This document shows positions 17,913 to 27,154 of a stretch of 45,286 nt of DNA, piece by piece. The notes below the pieces were generated by a model. The model had not been told where the DNA came from. It made no database searches and was given only the letters and a program-made list of their open reading frames with translations. The position numbers were made by a program, and so were the translations under genes. How positions within the stretch are numbered: position 1 is the stretch's first letter; every line of letters starts with the position of its first letter. The stretch covers positions 1 to 45,286 of the forward strand of contig NZ_BCTC01000052.1 in assembly GCF_001571085.1 (NCBI RefSeq), given 5' to 3'. The stretch is from Azohydromonas lata NBRC 102462 (lineage in GTDB: Bacteria > Pseudomonadota > Gammaproteobacteria > Burkholderiales > Burkholderiaceae_C).

Positions 17913-20900
17913 ATGAGCGAATCCATCCTCGGCCCAACCACCGTGCAGAACCTGCCAGCGCAGCCCATCAGCGAGGAAGTGCTGCTGGAGAAATACGCCA
18001 AGGACGGCGAGCGCAGCGTGGACGAGGTGCGCACCCGCGTGGCGCGGGCACTGGCCGCCGTGGAGGCGCCGGAGCAGCGCACGCACTGGGAGCAGCGCTT
18101 CCTGGACGCGCAGCGCCGCGGCTTCGTTCCGGCCGGGCGCATCAACTCCGCCGCCGGCACGGACCTCTCGGCCACGCTCATCAACTGCTTCGTCCAGCCC
18201 GTGGGCGACTCCATCGCCACGGCCGAGGACGGCTTTCCCGGCATCTACACCGCGCTGACCGAGGCCGCCGAGACCATGCGCCGCGGCGGCGGCGTGGGCT
18301 ACGACTTCTCGCGCATACGCCCGGCCGGCGCCTGGGTGGCCAGCACGCGCAGCAACGCCTCCGGCCCCGTGAGCTACATGCGCGTGTTCGACCGCAGTTG
18401 CGAGACGGTGGAGAGCGCCGGCAGCCGGCGCGGCGCGCAAATGGGCGTGCTGCGCTGCGACCACCCGGACATCGAGGCGTTCATCCACGCCAAGGACCAG
18501 GGCGACCTGCGCAACTTCAACATCTCCGTGGGCGTGACCGACGCCTTCATGGAAGCCGTGGTGGCGGACCAGGAGGTGGAGCTGGTGCACCGCGCCGCCC
18601 CGGGCGAGAAGCTGCGCGAGGCGGGTGCTTACCAGCGCGGCGACGGGCTGTGGGTCTACCGCAAGCTGCCCGCGCGCGCGCTGTGGGACCAGATCATGCG
18701 CAGCACCTACGACCACGCCGAACCCGGCGTGCTCTTCCTGGACCGCATCAACGTCGACAACAACCTGGGGTACTGCGAAACGATCGCGGCGACGAATCCT
18801 TGCGTGACGGCTGATACCTGGGTAATGACGGTCGATGGGCCGCGGCAGGTGGCTTCGCTCCTGGACCGGCCTTTTCTCGCGCTGGTGGATGGCAAGGCCT
18901 ACCGCACCGAGTCCAACGGTTTCTTCGCCACGGGAACCAAGCCGGTGCTGCGCCTGCGCACGCGCCAAGGGCCTTCGGTGCGCCTGACGGCGGACCATCC
19001 AGTGCGACGCGTGCGGCGCCTCACGCGCTACACCGTCGAGGGCGAATGGACGCATGCCGGCGACCTCAAGCCGGGCGACCAGATCCTGTTGCATGACCAC
19101 CGTGCCGCCACCGGGTGGGACGGCTTGGGCAGCGAAGGCGAGGGCTACCTGATTGGCCTGCTCATCGGCGATGGGCATCTGAAGGCCGACAAGGCCGTGC
19201 TGTCGGCCTGGGCGCCGGAGCTGAAGGTGGTGGGCGCTCCTACGGGCACTGCCACGCACAGCGCCAGCGGCATCATGGCCGCCGCGCAGGAAGCCGCCAT
19301 GCGGCTGCCGCACCGCGCCGACTTCAAAGGCTGGCAAAGCCCGGTGGCGGGCAACCGGGGTGAGTTCCGCCTGTCCATGACAGCGCTGCGCGACTTGGCT
19401 TTTGGCCTGGGTATGTCGCCCGGCCACAAGACCATCACGCCGGCCGTGGAGGCCGGCTCCTCCGACTTCTGCCGTGGCGTGCTGCGCGGCCTGTTCGACG
19501 CCGACGGTTCCGTGCAGGGCAATCAGGCCAAGGGTGTGAGCGTGCGCCTGACGCAGGCCGATGCCGCGCTGCTGGAGAAGGTGCAGCGCATGCTGCTGCG
19601 GTTGGGCATCGTTTCCACGCTGTACCGCAACCGCCGTCCCGCGGGCTTGGCCTTGTTGCCGGATGGGCGGGGCGGGCAGCGCGAGTACCCGCAGCAGGCC
19701 GTGCATGAGTTGGTCGTCACGGGCGACAACCTGCTGCTGTTCACCGAGCGCATCGGCTTCGAGGACAGCGCCAAGGCCGCCCGCCTGGAAGATTCCTTGG
19801 GCGCCTACCGGCGCGAGCTGAACCGCGAACGCTTCGTCGTGGAGGTGGAGTCGTTGGAGACGGGCGGCGAGGAGCCGGTGTACGACGTCACCATCGAGCA
19901 GGTGCACGCTTTCGATGCCAACGGGCTGTACGTGTCCAACTGCGCCGAACAGCCGCTTCCCTCCTACGGCTGCTGCTGCCTGGGCAGCATCTCGCTCACC
20001 CCCTTCGTGCGCGACCCCTTCACGCCGCAGGCCAGCTTTGACGAGGCCGCTTTTGCCGACGTGTCCGCCGTGGCCACGCGCATGCTGGACAACGTGCTGG
20101 ACGTCACCGTCTGGCCGCTGCCGCAGCAGGCCCAGGAGGCCGCCAGCAAGCGCCGCGTGGGCCTGGGCTTCACGGGGCTGGGCGACGCGCTGGCCATGCT
20201 CAACCTGCGCTACGACGAGGAACCCGCCCGCGCCATGGCACGGCGCATCAGCGAGGTCATGCGCGACGCGGCCTATGGCGCTTCCGTCGAGCTGGCCCGC
20301 GAGCGCGGCGCCTTCCCGCTCTTCAACGCCGACCTCTACCTGCGCAAGGGCAGCTTCGCCTCGCGGCTGCCCGCGCCGCTCAAGGAGCGCATCCGCGCCC
20401 ACGGCCTGCGCAACTCGCACCTGCTGTCCATCGCCCCCACCGGCACCATCAGCCTGGCCTTCGCCGACAACGCCAGCAACGGCATAGAGCCGCCCTTCAG
20501 CTGGAGCTACACGCGCAAGAAGCGCATGGCCGACGGCGGCTTCAAGGAGTACGCGGTGGAGGACCACGCCTGGCGCCTCTTCCACCACCTGCACGGCGCC
20601 GACACGCCGCTGCCGCGCGCCTTCGTCACCGCGCTGGAGATGAGCGCCGAGGCCCACGCCGCCATGGTCGCCGCCGTGGCGCCGTGCATAGACACCTCCA
20701 TCAGCAAGACCGTCAACGTCCCGGCCGACTACCCCTACGAGGACTTCCAGGGCCTGTACATGACCGCCTGGCGGTCCGGCTTGAAGGGCCTGGCCACCTA
20801 CCGGCCCAACAACGTGCTGGGCGCCGTGCTCAGCGTGGGCGCGCCGGCGCCGGCCGCGGCCAAGCCGGAGCCGCTCTTGGGCGACGCGGGCATGAACCAG

Positions 20901-21980
20901 CGCCTGCGCCTGGAGCGGCTGCCCGCGCCCGTGCTGGCCTCGCTGCGCTGGCCGGGCCGGCCGGAGCTGCCCGCGGGCAACCCGTCGTGGAGCTTCATGA
21001 TCAAGCACCCCCACGGCGAGTTCGCGCTCTTCGTGGGCGAGCTGCCGGCCGAGGGGCCGGGGCTGGGCCTCTTCGGCAAGACGCTGCCCTTCGAGGTCTG
21101 GGTCAACGGCGCCGAGCAGCCGCGCGGCTTGGCGGCGCTGGCCAAGACGCTGTCCATGGACATGCGCGCCAACGACGCGGCCTGGCTCAAGCTCAAGCTG
21201 GACGCCCTGGCCACCGTCGCCGAGGAGCGGGCCTTCGAGATGCCGTTCCCGCCGCATGGCGAGCGCCGTCTCTTCCCCGGCGTGGTGGCGGCCACGGCCG
21301 CCGTGATCCGCTGGCGCTGCGAGCAGTTGGGCGCCCTGGGCGAGGCGGCCGAAGCGGGCCCAACGCCCGTGCTGGACGCCATGTTCAGCCGCGAGGAGCC
21401 GCGCACCGGCACCTCCGGCACGCTCGCCTGGGCCGTGGACGTGGACAACCCCGCCACCGGCGAAACCTTCACGCTCACGCTCAAGGAAGTGACGCTGGCC
21501 GCGCGCGACGGCGGCGATGGCGGCGCCGTCACGCGGCCCTGCGCCGTGGGCTTTGCCGGCAACTACCCGCGCGCGCTGGACGGGCTGGCGCGGCTGCTGT
21601 CGCTGGACATGCGCGTGCTGGACCCGGCCTGGATAGGCATGAAGCTGCGCAAGCTGCTCAACGTGGGCGAGCCCTTGGGCCACTTCATGGCCCCCGTGCC
21701 CGGCGAGCGCCGCCAGCAGGTGTGGCCCAGCACCGTGGCCTACATTGCGCGGCTGATCATCCACCGCTACGCCATGCTGGGCCTGCTGGACGAGGAGGGC
21801 TATCCGACGCGCGAGATGGGCATCCTGGCCGCCCCGGCGCCCACGCGCGCCCAAGCGTCCGGCGAGGGCGTCGCCCCCATGGCCGGCAAGCCCTGCCCGG
21901 AGTGCGGCAACGCCACCGTCATCCACAAGGACGGCTGCGACTTCTGCACGGCTTGCGGGTACGTGGGGGTGTGCGGGTAA
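17913..21980 (+). CDS. nrdJ: Adenosylcobalamin-dependent (class II) ribonucleotide reductase, intein-containing precursor
   Basis: This enzyme makes deoxyribonucleotides with a B12-derived radical, with or without oxygen, which suits a facultative denitrifier. The 1355-residue precursor consists of N-extein 1-296, intein 297-676 and C-extein 677-1355; splicing gives about 975 residues. The junction rebuilds [14 protein letters not shown], which contains the thiyl-radical cysteine motif. Other class II motifs are [35 protein letters not shown] and [20 protein letters not shown]. Two TSCPD-like domains follow (about 1000-1300), and the C-terminus has a CPECG...CDFCTACG zinc-ribbon/redox cysteine motif. 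ATG 17913 has GGAG upstream; the frame is open further 5' but reads through the terminator. Confidence 0.95.
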   Translation: MSESILGPTTVQNLPAQPISEEVLLEKYAKDGERSVDEVRTRVARALAAVEAPEQRTHWEQRFLDAQRRGFVPAGRINSAAGTDLSATLINCFVQPVGDSIATAEDGFPGIYTALTEAAETMRRGGGVGYDFSRIRPAGAWVASTRSNASGPVSYMRVFDRSCETVESAGSRRGAQMGVLRCDHPDIEAFIHAKDQGDLRNFNISVGVTDAFMEAVVADQEVELVHRAAPGEKLREAGAYQRGDGLWVYRKLPARALWDQIMRSTYDHAEPGVLFLDRINVDNNLGYCETIAATNPCVTADTWVMTVDGPRQVASLLDRPFLALVDGKAYRTESNGFFATGTKPVLRLRTRQGPSVRLTADHPVRRVRRLTRYTVEGEWTHAGDLKPGDQILLHDHRAATGWDGLGSEGEGYLIGLLIGDGHLKADKAVLSAWAPELKVVGAPTGTATHSASGIMAAAQEAAMRLPHRADFKGWQSPVAGNRGEFRLSMTALRDLAFGLGMSPGHKTITPAVEAGSSDFCRGVLRGLFDADGSVQGNQAKGVSVRLTQADAALLEKVQRMLLRLGIVSTLYRNRRPAGLALLPDGRGGQREYPQQAVHELVVTGDNLLLFTERIGFEDSAKAARLEDSLGAYRRELNRERFVVEVESLETGGEEPVYDVTIEQVHAFDANGLYVSNCAEQPLPSYGCCCLGSISLTPFVRDPFTPQASFDEAAFADVSAVATRMLDNVLDVTVWPLPQQAQEAASKRRVGLGFTGLGDALAMLNLRYDEEPARAMARRISEVMRDAAYGASVELARERGAFPLFNADLYLRKGSFASRLPAPLKERIRAHGLRNSHLLSIAPTGTISLAFADNASNGIEPPFSWSYTRKKRMADGGFKEYAVEDHAWRLFHHLHGADTPLPRAFVTALEMSAEAHAAMVAAVAPCIDTSISKTVNVPADYPYEDFQGLYMTAWRSGLKGLATYRPNNVLGAVLSVGAPAPAAAKPEPLLGDAGMNQRLRLERLPAPVLASLRWPGRPELPAGNPSWSFMIKHPHGEFALFVGELPAEGPGLGLFGKTLPFEVWVNGAEQPRGLAALAKTLSMDMRANDAAWLKLKLDALATVAEERAFEMPFPPHGERRLFPGVVAATAAVIRWRCEQLGALGEAAEAGPTPVLDAMFSREEPRTGTSGTLAWAVDVDNPATGETFTLTLKEVTLAARDGGDGGAVTRPCAVGFAGNYPRALDGLARLLSLDMRVLDPAWIGMKLRKLLNVGEPLGHFMAPVPGERRQQVWPSTVAYIARLIIHRYAMLGLLDEEGYPTREMGILAAPAPTRAQASGEGVAPMAGKPCPECGNATVIHKDGCDFCTACGYVGVCG
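18801..19940 (+). mobile_element. 380-residue LAGLIDADG-type intein within nrdJ
   Basis: The insertion starts with the splicing nucleophile Cys1 ([14 protein letters not shown], block A). Block B contains the TADH motif ([11 protein letters not shown]). Two homing-endonuclease motifs follow: [12 protein letters not shown] (D124) and [11 protein letters not shown] (D233/D235). Block F is [16 protein letters not shown] and the element ends LYVSN before Cys+1 of the extein. The penultimate residue is Ser instead of the usual His. It is inserted directly before the catalytic cysteine of the host enzyme, so that cysteine is also the second splicing nucleophile. Both endonuclease aspartates are present, so homing activity is possible. 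Confidence 0.93.
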
Positions 21981-22017
21981 GCCGGTGAACCGGTGAAGGC
22001 GGCCTGATCGCCCCGCC

Positions 22018-22935
22018 TCAGCCTTCGCAGCCGTCCGCCTGCGAAGGCGCCGGCCCCTCCTGCTTCACCCATCCCAGCACCGCGTCCCAGAACGGCGCCG
22101 ACTGCGCCGGCTCCAGCGGCGCGTCGTGGGTGAGGCCGTCCAGCAGTAGCAGTTGGCGCGGGGCGCGGGCGGCCTGGCACAGGCGCAGCGCGTCGCCCAC
22201 GGGCACGTCCTCGTCGGCGCGGCTGTGCACGATCAGCAGCGGCTGCGCCACCTGCGCGATGCCGCGCTCGCCGTTCCACAGGTCCGGCAGCAGCCACGCC
22301 GCCCAACGCGGCACCAGGCCCACGCGCACCGCCATCTCGCGCGCCGAGGCGAAGCCCGCGCCCAGCACCAGCCCCTTGGGCGCCGGCTCCAGCAGCGGCG
22401 CCGCGTCCAGCAGCACCGCCGAGCCCATGGAAAAGCCCAGCGCGAAGCGGCCCGCCGCCTGCGGCGTCAGCGCCACGAAGCGGGCCCAGGCTTCCAGCGT
22501 GTCCTGGCGCAGCCGCGCCAGCGTCGGCCGCCCCTCGCTGGCGCCGTAGCCGCTGTAGTCGAACACGTAGGAGGCGATGCCCGCTGCATGCAGCCGCGCC
22601 TGCACCGAGGCCCACTGCGAGAGCTCCTCGCCGTCGCCATGCAACACCAGCAGCGCCGGCGCGCGCGGGTCGTCCACCGGCACCCAGCTCGCGCGCAGCC
22701 GCCGGCCGTCGCTGCTCAGCACCTGGGGCTGCGAGGGCACGCCCAGCGCGTCCGGCCGCAGCGCGCCCGGCGGCGGGGTGTCGAAGGCCGCGTACTCCAC
22801 GGCCACGAACACCACGCTGCGCACCAGCACCAGCAGCGCCACCACCCCCGCCAGCCACGCGATCCCGCGCGCCACCCTTCTGTCGGGCTTGCGCCGGCGC
22901 ACCGGCAGTCTCGGATCCACGACGGGGGCAACCAT
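22018..22935 (-). CDS. Membrane-anchored alpha/beta hydrolase
   Basis: The 305-residue protein has one N-terminal membrane anchor (about 24-46, IAWLAGVVALLVLVRSVVF) and a serine-hydrolase domain facing the periplasm. The nucleophile elbow is GFSMGS (S169); Asp241 or Asp243 in HSRADEDVP and His270 in LTHDAP complete a triad. LLVLHGDGEE supplies the oxyanion turn. It resembles the YfhR/Bem46-like family of membrane-bound hydrolases of unknown substrate. It lies 19 bases after the carbonic anhydrase gene on the same strand, so the two are probably co-transcribed, and it converges on nrdJ. Confidence 0.85.
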   Translation of the reverse strand: MVAPVVDPRLPVRRRKPDRRVARGIAWLAGVVALLVLVRSVVFVAVEYAAFDTPPPGALRPDALGVPSQPQVLSSDGRRLRASWVPVDDPRAPALLVLHGDGEELSQWASVQARLHAAGIASYVFDYSGYGASEGRPTLARLRQDTLEAWARFVALTPQAAGRFALGFSMGSAVLLDAAPLLEPAPKGLVLGAGFASAREMAVRVGLVPRWAAWLLPDLWNGERGIAQVAQPLLIVHSRADEDVPVGDALRLCQAARAPRQLLLLDGLTHDAPLEPAQSAPFWDAVLGWVKQEGPAPSQADGCEG

Positions 22936-22954
22936 GGGAGGCGGGCGCTGCGGC

Positions 22955-23683
22955 TCACTCGACGATGAAGTCGACCTTGCCGTCGTCCAGGTCGTAGCGC
23001 GCGCCCACGATGCGCAGGTGCCCCGCGCGCTGCGGCTCTATCAGCGAGGGCTCGGACTCGCGCAGCCGCATCACCGTGCGGCGTATGTTCTCGCGCACGG
23101 CCTGGTCCAGCAGCTCATCCTCCTTGGCGCCGCCGCTGCGCGCCTTGAGCACGGCCGGAATGATGGGCTCGATCATCTGGCCGATGCTGCCTGGATACAC
23201 CGCGTTCTTCTGCACCACCGACACGGCCGCGTCCACGGCGCCACAGCGCTCGTGGCCCAGCACCACGATCAGCGGCGCCCCCAGCACGTTCACGCCGTAC
23301 TGGATGCTGCCCAGCGCCACGGTGTCCACCGTGTTGCCGGCGTTGCGGACGATGAACAGCTCGCCCAAGCCGGCGCCGAACAACAGCTCCGGCGGCACGC
23401 GGCTGTCCGAACAGCCCACCAGCACCGCGAACGGCGTCTGGCTGCGCGCCAGCTCCAGGCGGCGCCGCGCGTGGTCCGGCGGATCAGGCGGCAGCCGGTT
23501 GGCCAGGAAGTCGTCGTTGCCCTGCTTGAGCCGAGCCAGCGCCTGATGGGCCGTCAGCGTGGTGCGCGCGCCCTCGGCCGCCCAGGCGGACAGGGGCCAG
23601 GCGCCCGTGGCGGCCAGGGCGCCGCAGGCGCAGGCCTGGTGAAAGAAACCGCGGCGGGACGGGCGAAGCAGCGGGGCATTCAT
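22955..23683 (-). CDS. Tat-exported beta-class carbonic anhydrase
   Basis: This enzyme hydrates CO2 to bicarbonate. Zinc ligands of the beta class are clear: C91 in GCSDSR with the D93/R95 dyad, and H144 and C147 in GHERCGA. Unlike cytoplasmic homologues it begins with a Tat signal (SRRGFF at 9-14, then a hydrophobic Ala-rich stretch to about residue 36), so it should be folded in the cytoplasm and exported to the periplasm. ATG 23683 has AAAGGAG nine bases upstream. The 242-residue length is normal for this exported group. The downstream hydrolase is probably in the same operon. Confidence 0.93.
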   Translation of the reverse strand: MNAPLLRPSRRGFFHQACACGALAATGAWPLSAWAAEGARTTLTAHQALARLKQGNDDFLANRLPPDPPDHARRRLELARSQTPFAVLVGCSDSRVPPELLFGAGLGELFIVRNAGNTVDTVALGSIQYGVNVLGAPLIVVLGHERCGAVDAAVSVVQKNAVYPGSIGQMIEPIIPAVLKARSGGAKEDELLDQAVRENIRRTVMRLRESEPSLIEPQRAGHLRIVGARYDLDDGKVDFIVE

Positions 23684-23808
23684 CGTGTTGTCTCCTTTGC
23701 ACCTTCGGGGGGCGGCAAGTCTGGCCGCGCCCAAAGGTGTCTGCGAGCCAAGCCACAGTGCACCGAAGTGTTTATTCCCCCGGCTTGCGCGGGCCGCGTA
23801 AGCCTGGG

Positions 23809-24132
23809 TCAGCGGGCAGAGGAGGACGGCTGCGCGCTGTGCCCGGGCTTCGTCCCGGGAGAAGCCCTGGCGGCGGAGGGCGCGTCCGGCGCCTCCTGCT
23901 CCGGATCGTTCTTGCGCGCCGCGCGCAGGTTCAGGCCGAACAGGCCAAGCTGCAGCGCCATCAGCGCCCACGCCTTGGCGTGCCAGCCCCAGGCCAGCCA
24001 CAGCACGTTGCTCAGGATGAACAGCCAGAACCCCAGGTTGCGCTTGCGCTTGCGTTGCGAAGCCACCATCCACGAGGCCACCAGCGTGGCCGCCATCGCC
24101 GGCCATTGCAGGGCGTCAATCAGTTCCGACAT
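23809..24132 (-). CDS. Small inner-membrane protein of unknown function
   Basis: The 107-residue product has about three hydrophobic segments (residues 10-24, 32-48, 53-70) split by a basic loop (QRKRKRN), then a hydrophilic Pro/Ser/Ala tail of about 35 residues that is probably disordered. The pattern FWLFILSNVLWLAWGWHAKAW in two parts recalls PnuC/SWEET-like half-transporter proteins, but this is only a resemblance. ATG 24132 is the only reasonable start. It lies 125 bases upstream of the carbonic anhydrase gene, same strand. No function is claimed. Confidence 0.65.
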   Translation of the reverse strand: MSELIDALQWPAMAATLVASWMVASQRKRKRNLGFWLFILSNVLWLAWGWHAKAWALMALQLGLFGLNLRAARKNDPEQEAPDAPSAARASPGTKPGHSAQPSSSAR

Positions 24133-24240
24133 GGGTATAGCTTTCCGGCAGGAGGCAAGCGCGGGCAGGACGCGCCCGCGCGCATGGCGGGATGAGGGCA
24201 GGCGGCGTACCGCGCGGCCCGTAGCGGTTCCTCAATTTGT

Positions 24241-24419
24241 CCAGTAAATACGGGAAATAGGCGTTGCGAGCCATGACGCCGCCACTCATTCAAATTATGT
24301 CTATTGGCTTGTGGATATATTTGAGGATATTTTGTGGGCCGCAGAAATCTATTCACAAGCATGCCGGGCTGTGGTTTTTTTGGCCTTTGAATGCCTGTTT
24401 GCCGGGTAATGGGGAAAAC
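24241..24419. promoter_or_regulatory. AT-rich upstream region of the trypsin-like protease gene
   Basis: This stretch is far richer in A/T than its surroundings, especially 24290-24370 (e.g. GTGGATATATTTGAGGATAT). GCTTGTG at 24307-24313 is inverted as CACAAGC at 24354-24360, and GGATAT occurs twice 14 bases apart. It probably carries the protease promoter and possibly an H-NS-like or regulator binding site; exact -35/-10 boxes could not be fixed. Confidence 0.4.
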
Positions 24420-25340
24420 ATGGTTTCAAAACACATGTGCCGTTTCGCCGGTTTATCGGGGCTGGCTTGGGGACTGTTCATGAGCCTGCCGGCCGCGGGG
24501 CAGGGCTTGTGCCCGCCGGGCGCCACCGGGGCGGATTGCCCCCTCTCGGCACCCATCATCGGCGGCGTGCTCACGGCGCAAAGCGTGCAGCGCCAGCGCG
24601 GTCTGGTCACGCTGGCCACCGGCTGCAGCGGCACGCTGCTCAACCGCTTCTGGGTGCTCACGGCGGACCACTGCGTCACCACCAACGGCAGCATCAACGG
24701 CCCGCTGGCCCCGCTGGCCAACCTGCGCGTGTCGGCCGTCTGGACGACGCGCACGGCCACGCCCACGCGCGTGGTGCGCTACGCCAACGGCGCGGCGCCG
24801 CGCGACCTGGCACTGCTCTTCCTGGGCGCGGGCGACTTCGGGTCCATGCCCACGCAGGCGCTGTACGCGCCGGTGCTGGCCACCACGCAGACGCTGCGCG
24901 CCTACGGGCGCGGCATCAGTGCCTTCGCCACTGTGGCGGCCAACGGCACGGTCACGCCGGCCGTCTCCGATGGCCGCTACCGCAACGCCGACATACGGCC
25001 CACCACCGCCTCCGCGGCCGCCTATACCTACCCGCCCAATGCCGCCGGCCAGATCATTGCCGGCGGCGACAGCGGCGGCCCCGACTGGGTGCTGGACGCC
25101 AGCGGCAACCACCTCGGCATTGCCGGCGTGCATTCCTTTTGTTCCGGTGTGACCTATGCAGCCGGCAAACCCCAGGTATGGACCTGGGCCACCGGCCTCA
25201 GAAACTGCACCAGCGCCGCCGTGCGCGACAAGCGAGCCAATATCCTGGCCGTGATTCGCGAAGGCGTCATTCCCTGCGCCGGAGTTTCTGCCGGCTGCGC
25301 GGTGCCTGAGTTGGCCGCTTTTGAATTGCTGCTGAATTAG
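24420..25340 (+). CDS. Secreted trypsin-like (S1 family) serine protease
   Basis: The 306-residue product has an N-terminal signal (hydrophobic 9-27, cleaved near AAGQG) and a chymotrypsin fold. The triad is visible: H84 in LTADHC, D129 in PRDLALL, S218 in GGDSGGP. Several cysteines (31, 40, 69, 85, 241, 263, 286, 293) suggest disulfides and an extracellular life. The segment IIGGV at 46-50 may be the zymogen cleavage site that frees the new N-terminus. ATG 24420 is preceded by GGGG; the frame is open to 24264 but upstream codons lie in the AT-rich control region. A small secreted protein follows 66 bases on. Confidence 0.87.
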   Translation: MVSKHMCRFAGLSGLAWGLFMSLPAAGQGLCPPGATGADCPLSAPIIGGVLTAQSVQRQRGLVTLATGCSGTLLNRFWVLTADHCVTTNGSINGPLAPLANLRVSAVWTTRTATPTRVVRYANGAAPRDLALLFLGAGDFGSMPTQALYAPVLATTQTLRAYGRGISAFATVAANGTVTPAVSDGRYRNADIRPTTASAAAYTYPPNAAGQIIAGGDSGGPDWVLDASGNHLGIAGVHSFCSGVTYAAGKPQVWTWATGLRNCTSAAVRDKRANILAVIREGVIPCAGVSAGCAVPELAAFELLLN

Positions 25341-25406
25341 GCATGGATTGAAATCCGGGGCGGGTTTTGAAGAGGCCCGCCAATTTCCGAAAAGGAGGCG
25401 TCTGCC

Positions 25407-25748
25407 ATGTCAAGCCTGTCTGCCTGCCGAGCCGCCGTGCTGCTGGCCGCCGCCGTGTCGGCCGCGCCCTCTTGGGCGGCGATGGCCTACACCGACTGGG
25501 GCTCGGTCACCTCGCTGGAGGGGGGCTGGACGGTGGACTCCATGTCCATCGCCCACTCCGCGCCGCTGGTGAATCCGGACTTCTGCAGCGTCACCAACGC
25601 CGGCTACGCCACCAACCCCGCCGACAGCGGCCACAGCCTGTTCCACACCATGCTGCTGGGCGCCTTCCTCAACCGCAAGGAGACGCGCATGCTCATCTCG
25701 GGCTGCGCCTTCAACAAGCCGCGCGTCATCTCGGTCCACATCCGCTAG
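25407..25748 (+). CDS. Small secreted protein with two cysteines, unknown function
   Basis: The 113-residue product has a clear signal peptide cleaved after APSWA, leaving a mature protein of about 89 residues with cysteines at 60 and 100, a likely single disulfide. AAAAGGAGG sits a proper distance before ATG 25407. The beta-rich mature part (PDFCSVTNAG ... KPRVISVHIR) loosely recalls B subunits of small AB5 toxins, with an early Cys in a PxFC motif and a late VxI strand, but I cannot support a family assignment by eye. It follows the protease gene on the same strand. Confidence 0.72.
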   Translation: MSSLSACRAAVLLAAAVSAAPSWAAMAYTDWGSVTSLEGGWTVDSMSIAHSAPLVNPDFCSVTNAGYATNPADSGHSLFHTMLLGAFLNRKETRMLISGCAFNKPRVISVHIR

Positions 25749-25770
25749 CGGCGCCGGCGTTGGGCGCCGC
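25748..25770. terminator. Stem-loop between convergent genes
   Basis: An 8-bp perfect inverted repeat (GCGGCGCC, seven-base loop, GGCGCCGC) starts at the stop codon of the small secreted protein gene and faces the end of the MBL-fold gene. It has no T-run on either strand, so it may be an mRNA-stabilising hairpin rather than an intrinsic terminator. Confidence 0.4.
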
Positions 25771-25790
25771 CGGGCAAGCTCAAGGCGCGA

Positions 25791-26771
25791 TCACTTCCCC
25801 GCTGGGGCCGCGGCGGCCGGCGCCACCGTCAGGCTGCTGTAGTTGATGGGCTGCCATTCGTAGCCCTTGCCCGCCGGGCGCAGCCGGCCCAGGCCGGGGA
25901 AGGAGAGGTGGGCGCCGGCGATCCACGTGCCCTGGCGCGCGGCCTCGGCCATCACCTTGCGCCGCTGCGGCGCGGCGGCCTTGGGGTCGGTGTCGAACAG
26001 GATGGTCACGCCCGGATCCGGCATCTGCACCGCCGCGGCGTGCATGGTGTCGCCCCACACCAGCATCTGCTCACCCTGGCTGCTCACCAAAAAGCCGTTG
26101 TGCCCCGGCGTGTGCCCGTGCAGCGGCACGGCCTTCACGCCGGGCACCAGGTCCGTCGGCCCCTCGAAAGGCTGGAACTTGCCCGCGTCCACGTAGGGCT
26201 TGAGCGACGCCATGGCGGCCTGGAAGAAGCCCTTCATGTCCTTGGGCGCCTTTTCCATGTTGGCCGTGCTCAGCCAGTAGTCGGCGTCGGCCTTGTCCAC
26301 GCGCACCACGGCGTTGGGAAAGGCGCGCTGGCCGTCGGCCACGAGGCCGCCCACGTGGTCCACGTGCAGGTGGGTGATGTAGACCTCGTCCACCTGCTCC
26401 GGCTGGTAGCCCGCGGCGCGCAAGTTGGCCAGCAGCTTGCCCAGCGTGGGGCCGAAATTGCCGGCCGCGCCCGTGTCCACCAGCACCAGCTTGGAACCGG
26501 TGTTGATCAGGTAGCCGTTGAAGGACGACTCCACCGGCAGCGGCAGCCGCGCGTGGTCGAAGCGCTTGCGTGTCTCCTGCGGGCGGCCGTGCAGCAACTG
26601 GTCCATCGGCAGGTTGGTGGTGCCGTCGGACAGCGCCGTGATCTCGAAGTCGCCCAGCACCATGCGGTACCAGCCGGGCGCCTGGGTCTTGATCTGGGGC
26701 GCGGCGGCGTGGGCCGGGGCCAGGGCGAGGACAGCGGCGGCGGCCAGGCCGCCCAGCAGGGAACGCAGCAT
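25791..26771 (-). CDS. Exported metallo-beta-lactamase-fold hydrolase
   Basis: The 326-residue product has a signal peptide (MLRSLLGGLAAAAVLALAPAHA) and the MBL zinc motif THLHVDHVGG (H134, H136, D138, H139). The further ligands are in HGHTPGH, WGDTMH and AGAHLSFPG. This arrangement matches the quorum-quenching/glyoxalase-II-like group of exported MBL-fold enzymes, whose substrates vary (lactones, esters, phosphonates), so no reaction is assigned. ATG 26771 is chosen because a signal peptide begins there; the frame is open upstream through two other genes' territory. Confidence 0.9.
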   Translation of the reverse strand: MLRSLLGGLAAAAVLALAPAHAAAPQIKTQAPGWYRMVLGDFEITALSDGTTNLPMDQLLHGRPQETRKRFDHARLPLPVESSFNGYLINTGSKLVLVDTGAAGNFGPTLGKLLANLRAAGYQPEQVDEVYITHLHVDHVGGLVADGQRAFPNAVVRVDKADADYWLSTANMEKAPKDMKGFFQAAMASLKPYVDAGKFQPFEGPTDLVPGVKAVPLHGHTPGHNGFLVSSQGEQMLVWGDTMHAAAVQMPDPGVTILFDTDPKAAAPQRRKVMAEAARQGTWIAGAHLSFPGLGRLRPAGKGYEWQPINYSSLTVAPAAAAPAGK

Positions 26772-26863
26772 CGTGGAGGTCTCAACGAAAGTCGCAGGGA
26801 CGGCCAGCATAGCCGCGCCCATCGCGCGAACCGGGGGCCTTGACGAAGCGCGAAGCCTGCTTG

Positions 26864-27079
26864 TCAGGCGTCTTCCAGCCGCCAGCCCGCCTCTTCCCAC
26901 CAGTAGCCCGCGGCGTCGTAGAAGCCGTCCCACACGCAGCCGTTGCAGCCGCGGCCGCAGCAGGTGGTGGGCTCTTCCGGCGGGGCCGGCAAGGTGACGC
27001 CCAGCGCGGCGGCGCGCTGCTGCATGTGAGCGAAGAGGGCGCGCGCGGTGTCGCGGTCGGTGAAGAGTTCGCGGCTCAA
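26864..27079 (-). CDS. Oxidoreductase-like small Cys-rich protein (TTG start)
   Basis: The 71-residue product contains the segment TTCCGRGCNGCVWDGFYDAA, the signature of the small oxidoreductase-like domain, with four cysteines that could bind metal or a cluster. There is no ATG in a suitable place. TTG 27079 has GGAG nine bases before it and gives a protein of normal family size. It diverges from the YigZ-like gene with a 75-base gap. Function in bacteria is unknown; homologous domains occur in mitochondrial proteins. Confidence 0.75.
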   Translation of the reverse strand: MSRELFTDRDTARALFAHMQQRAAALGVTLPAPPEEPTTCCGRGCNGCVWDGFYDAAGYWWEEAGWRLEDA

Positions 27080-27154
27080 GGGACTTACTCCAGGCAAGCC
27101 GCCATTGTCCGACGCCCGGCAATGCCGCCCCGGCGCGGACGGACAATCACGCCC

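Noticed and set aside
18801-19940. Insertion read as a group I/II intron or an IS element
   Set aside because: The reading frame continues through it, and the splicing and LAGLIDADG protein motifs identify an intein.
17772-21926. A 1384-codon open frame antisense to nrdJ
   Set aside because: It has the same low-complexity composition and no motif; it spans the intein boundaries and the upstream terminator, which a real gene would not.
25791-27146. The MBL-fold protein extended to 451 residues
   Set aside because: The extra N-terminus overlaps the oxidoreductase-like gene in another frame and lacks domain features; a signal peptide begins at 26771.
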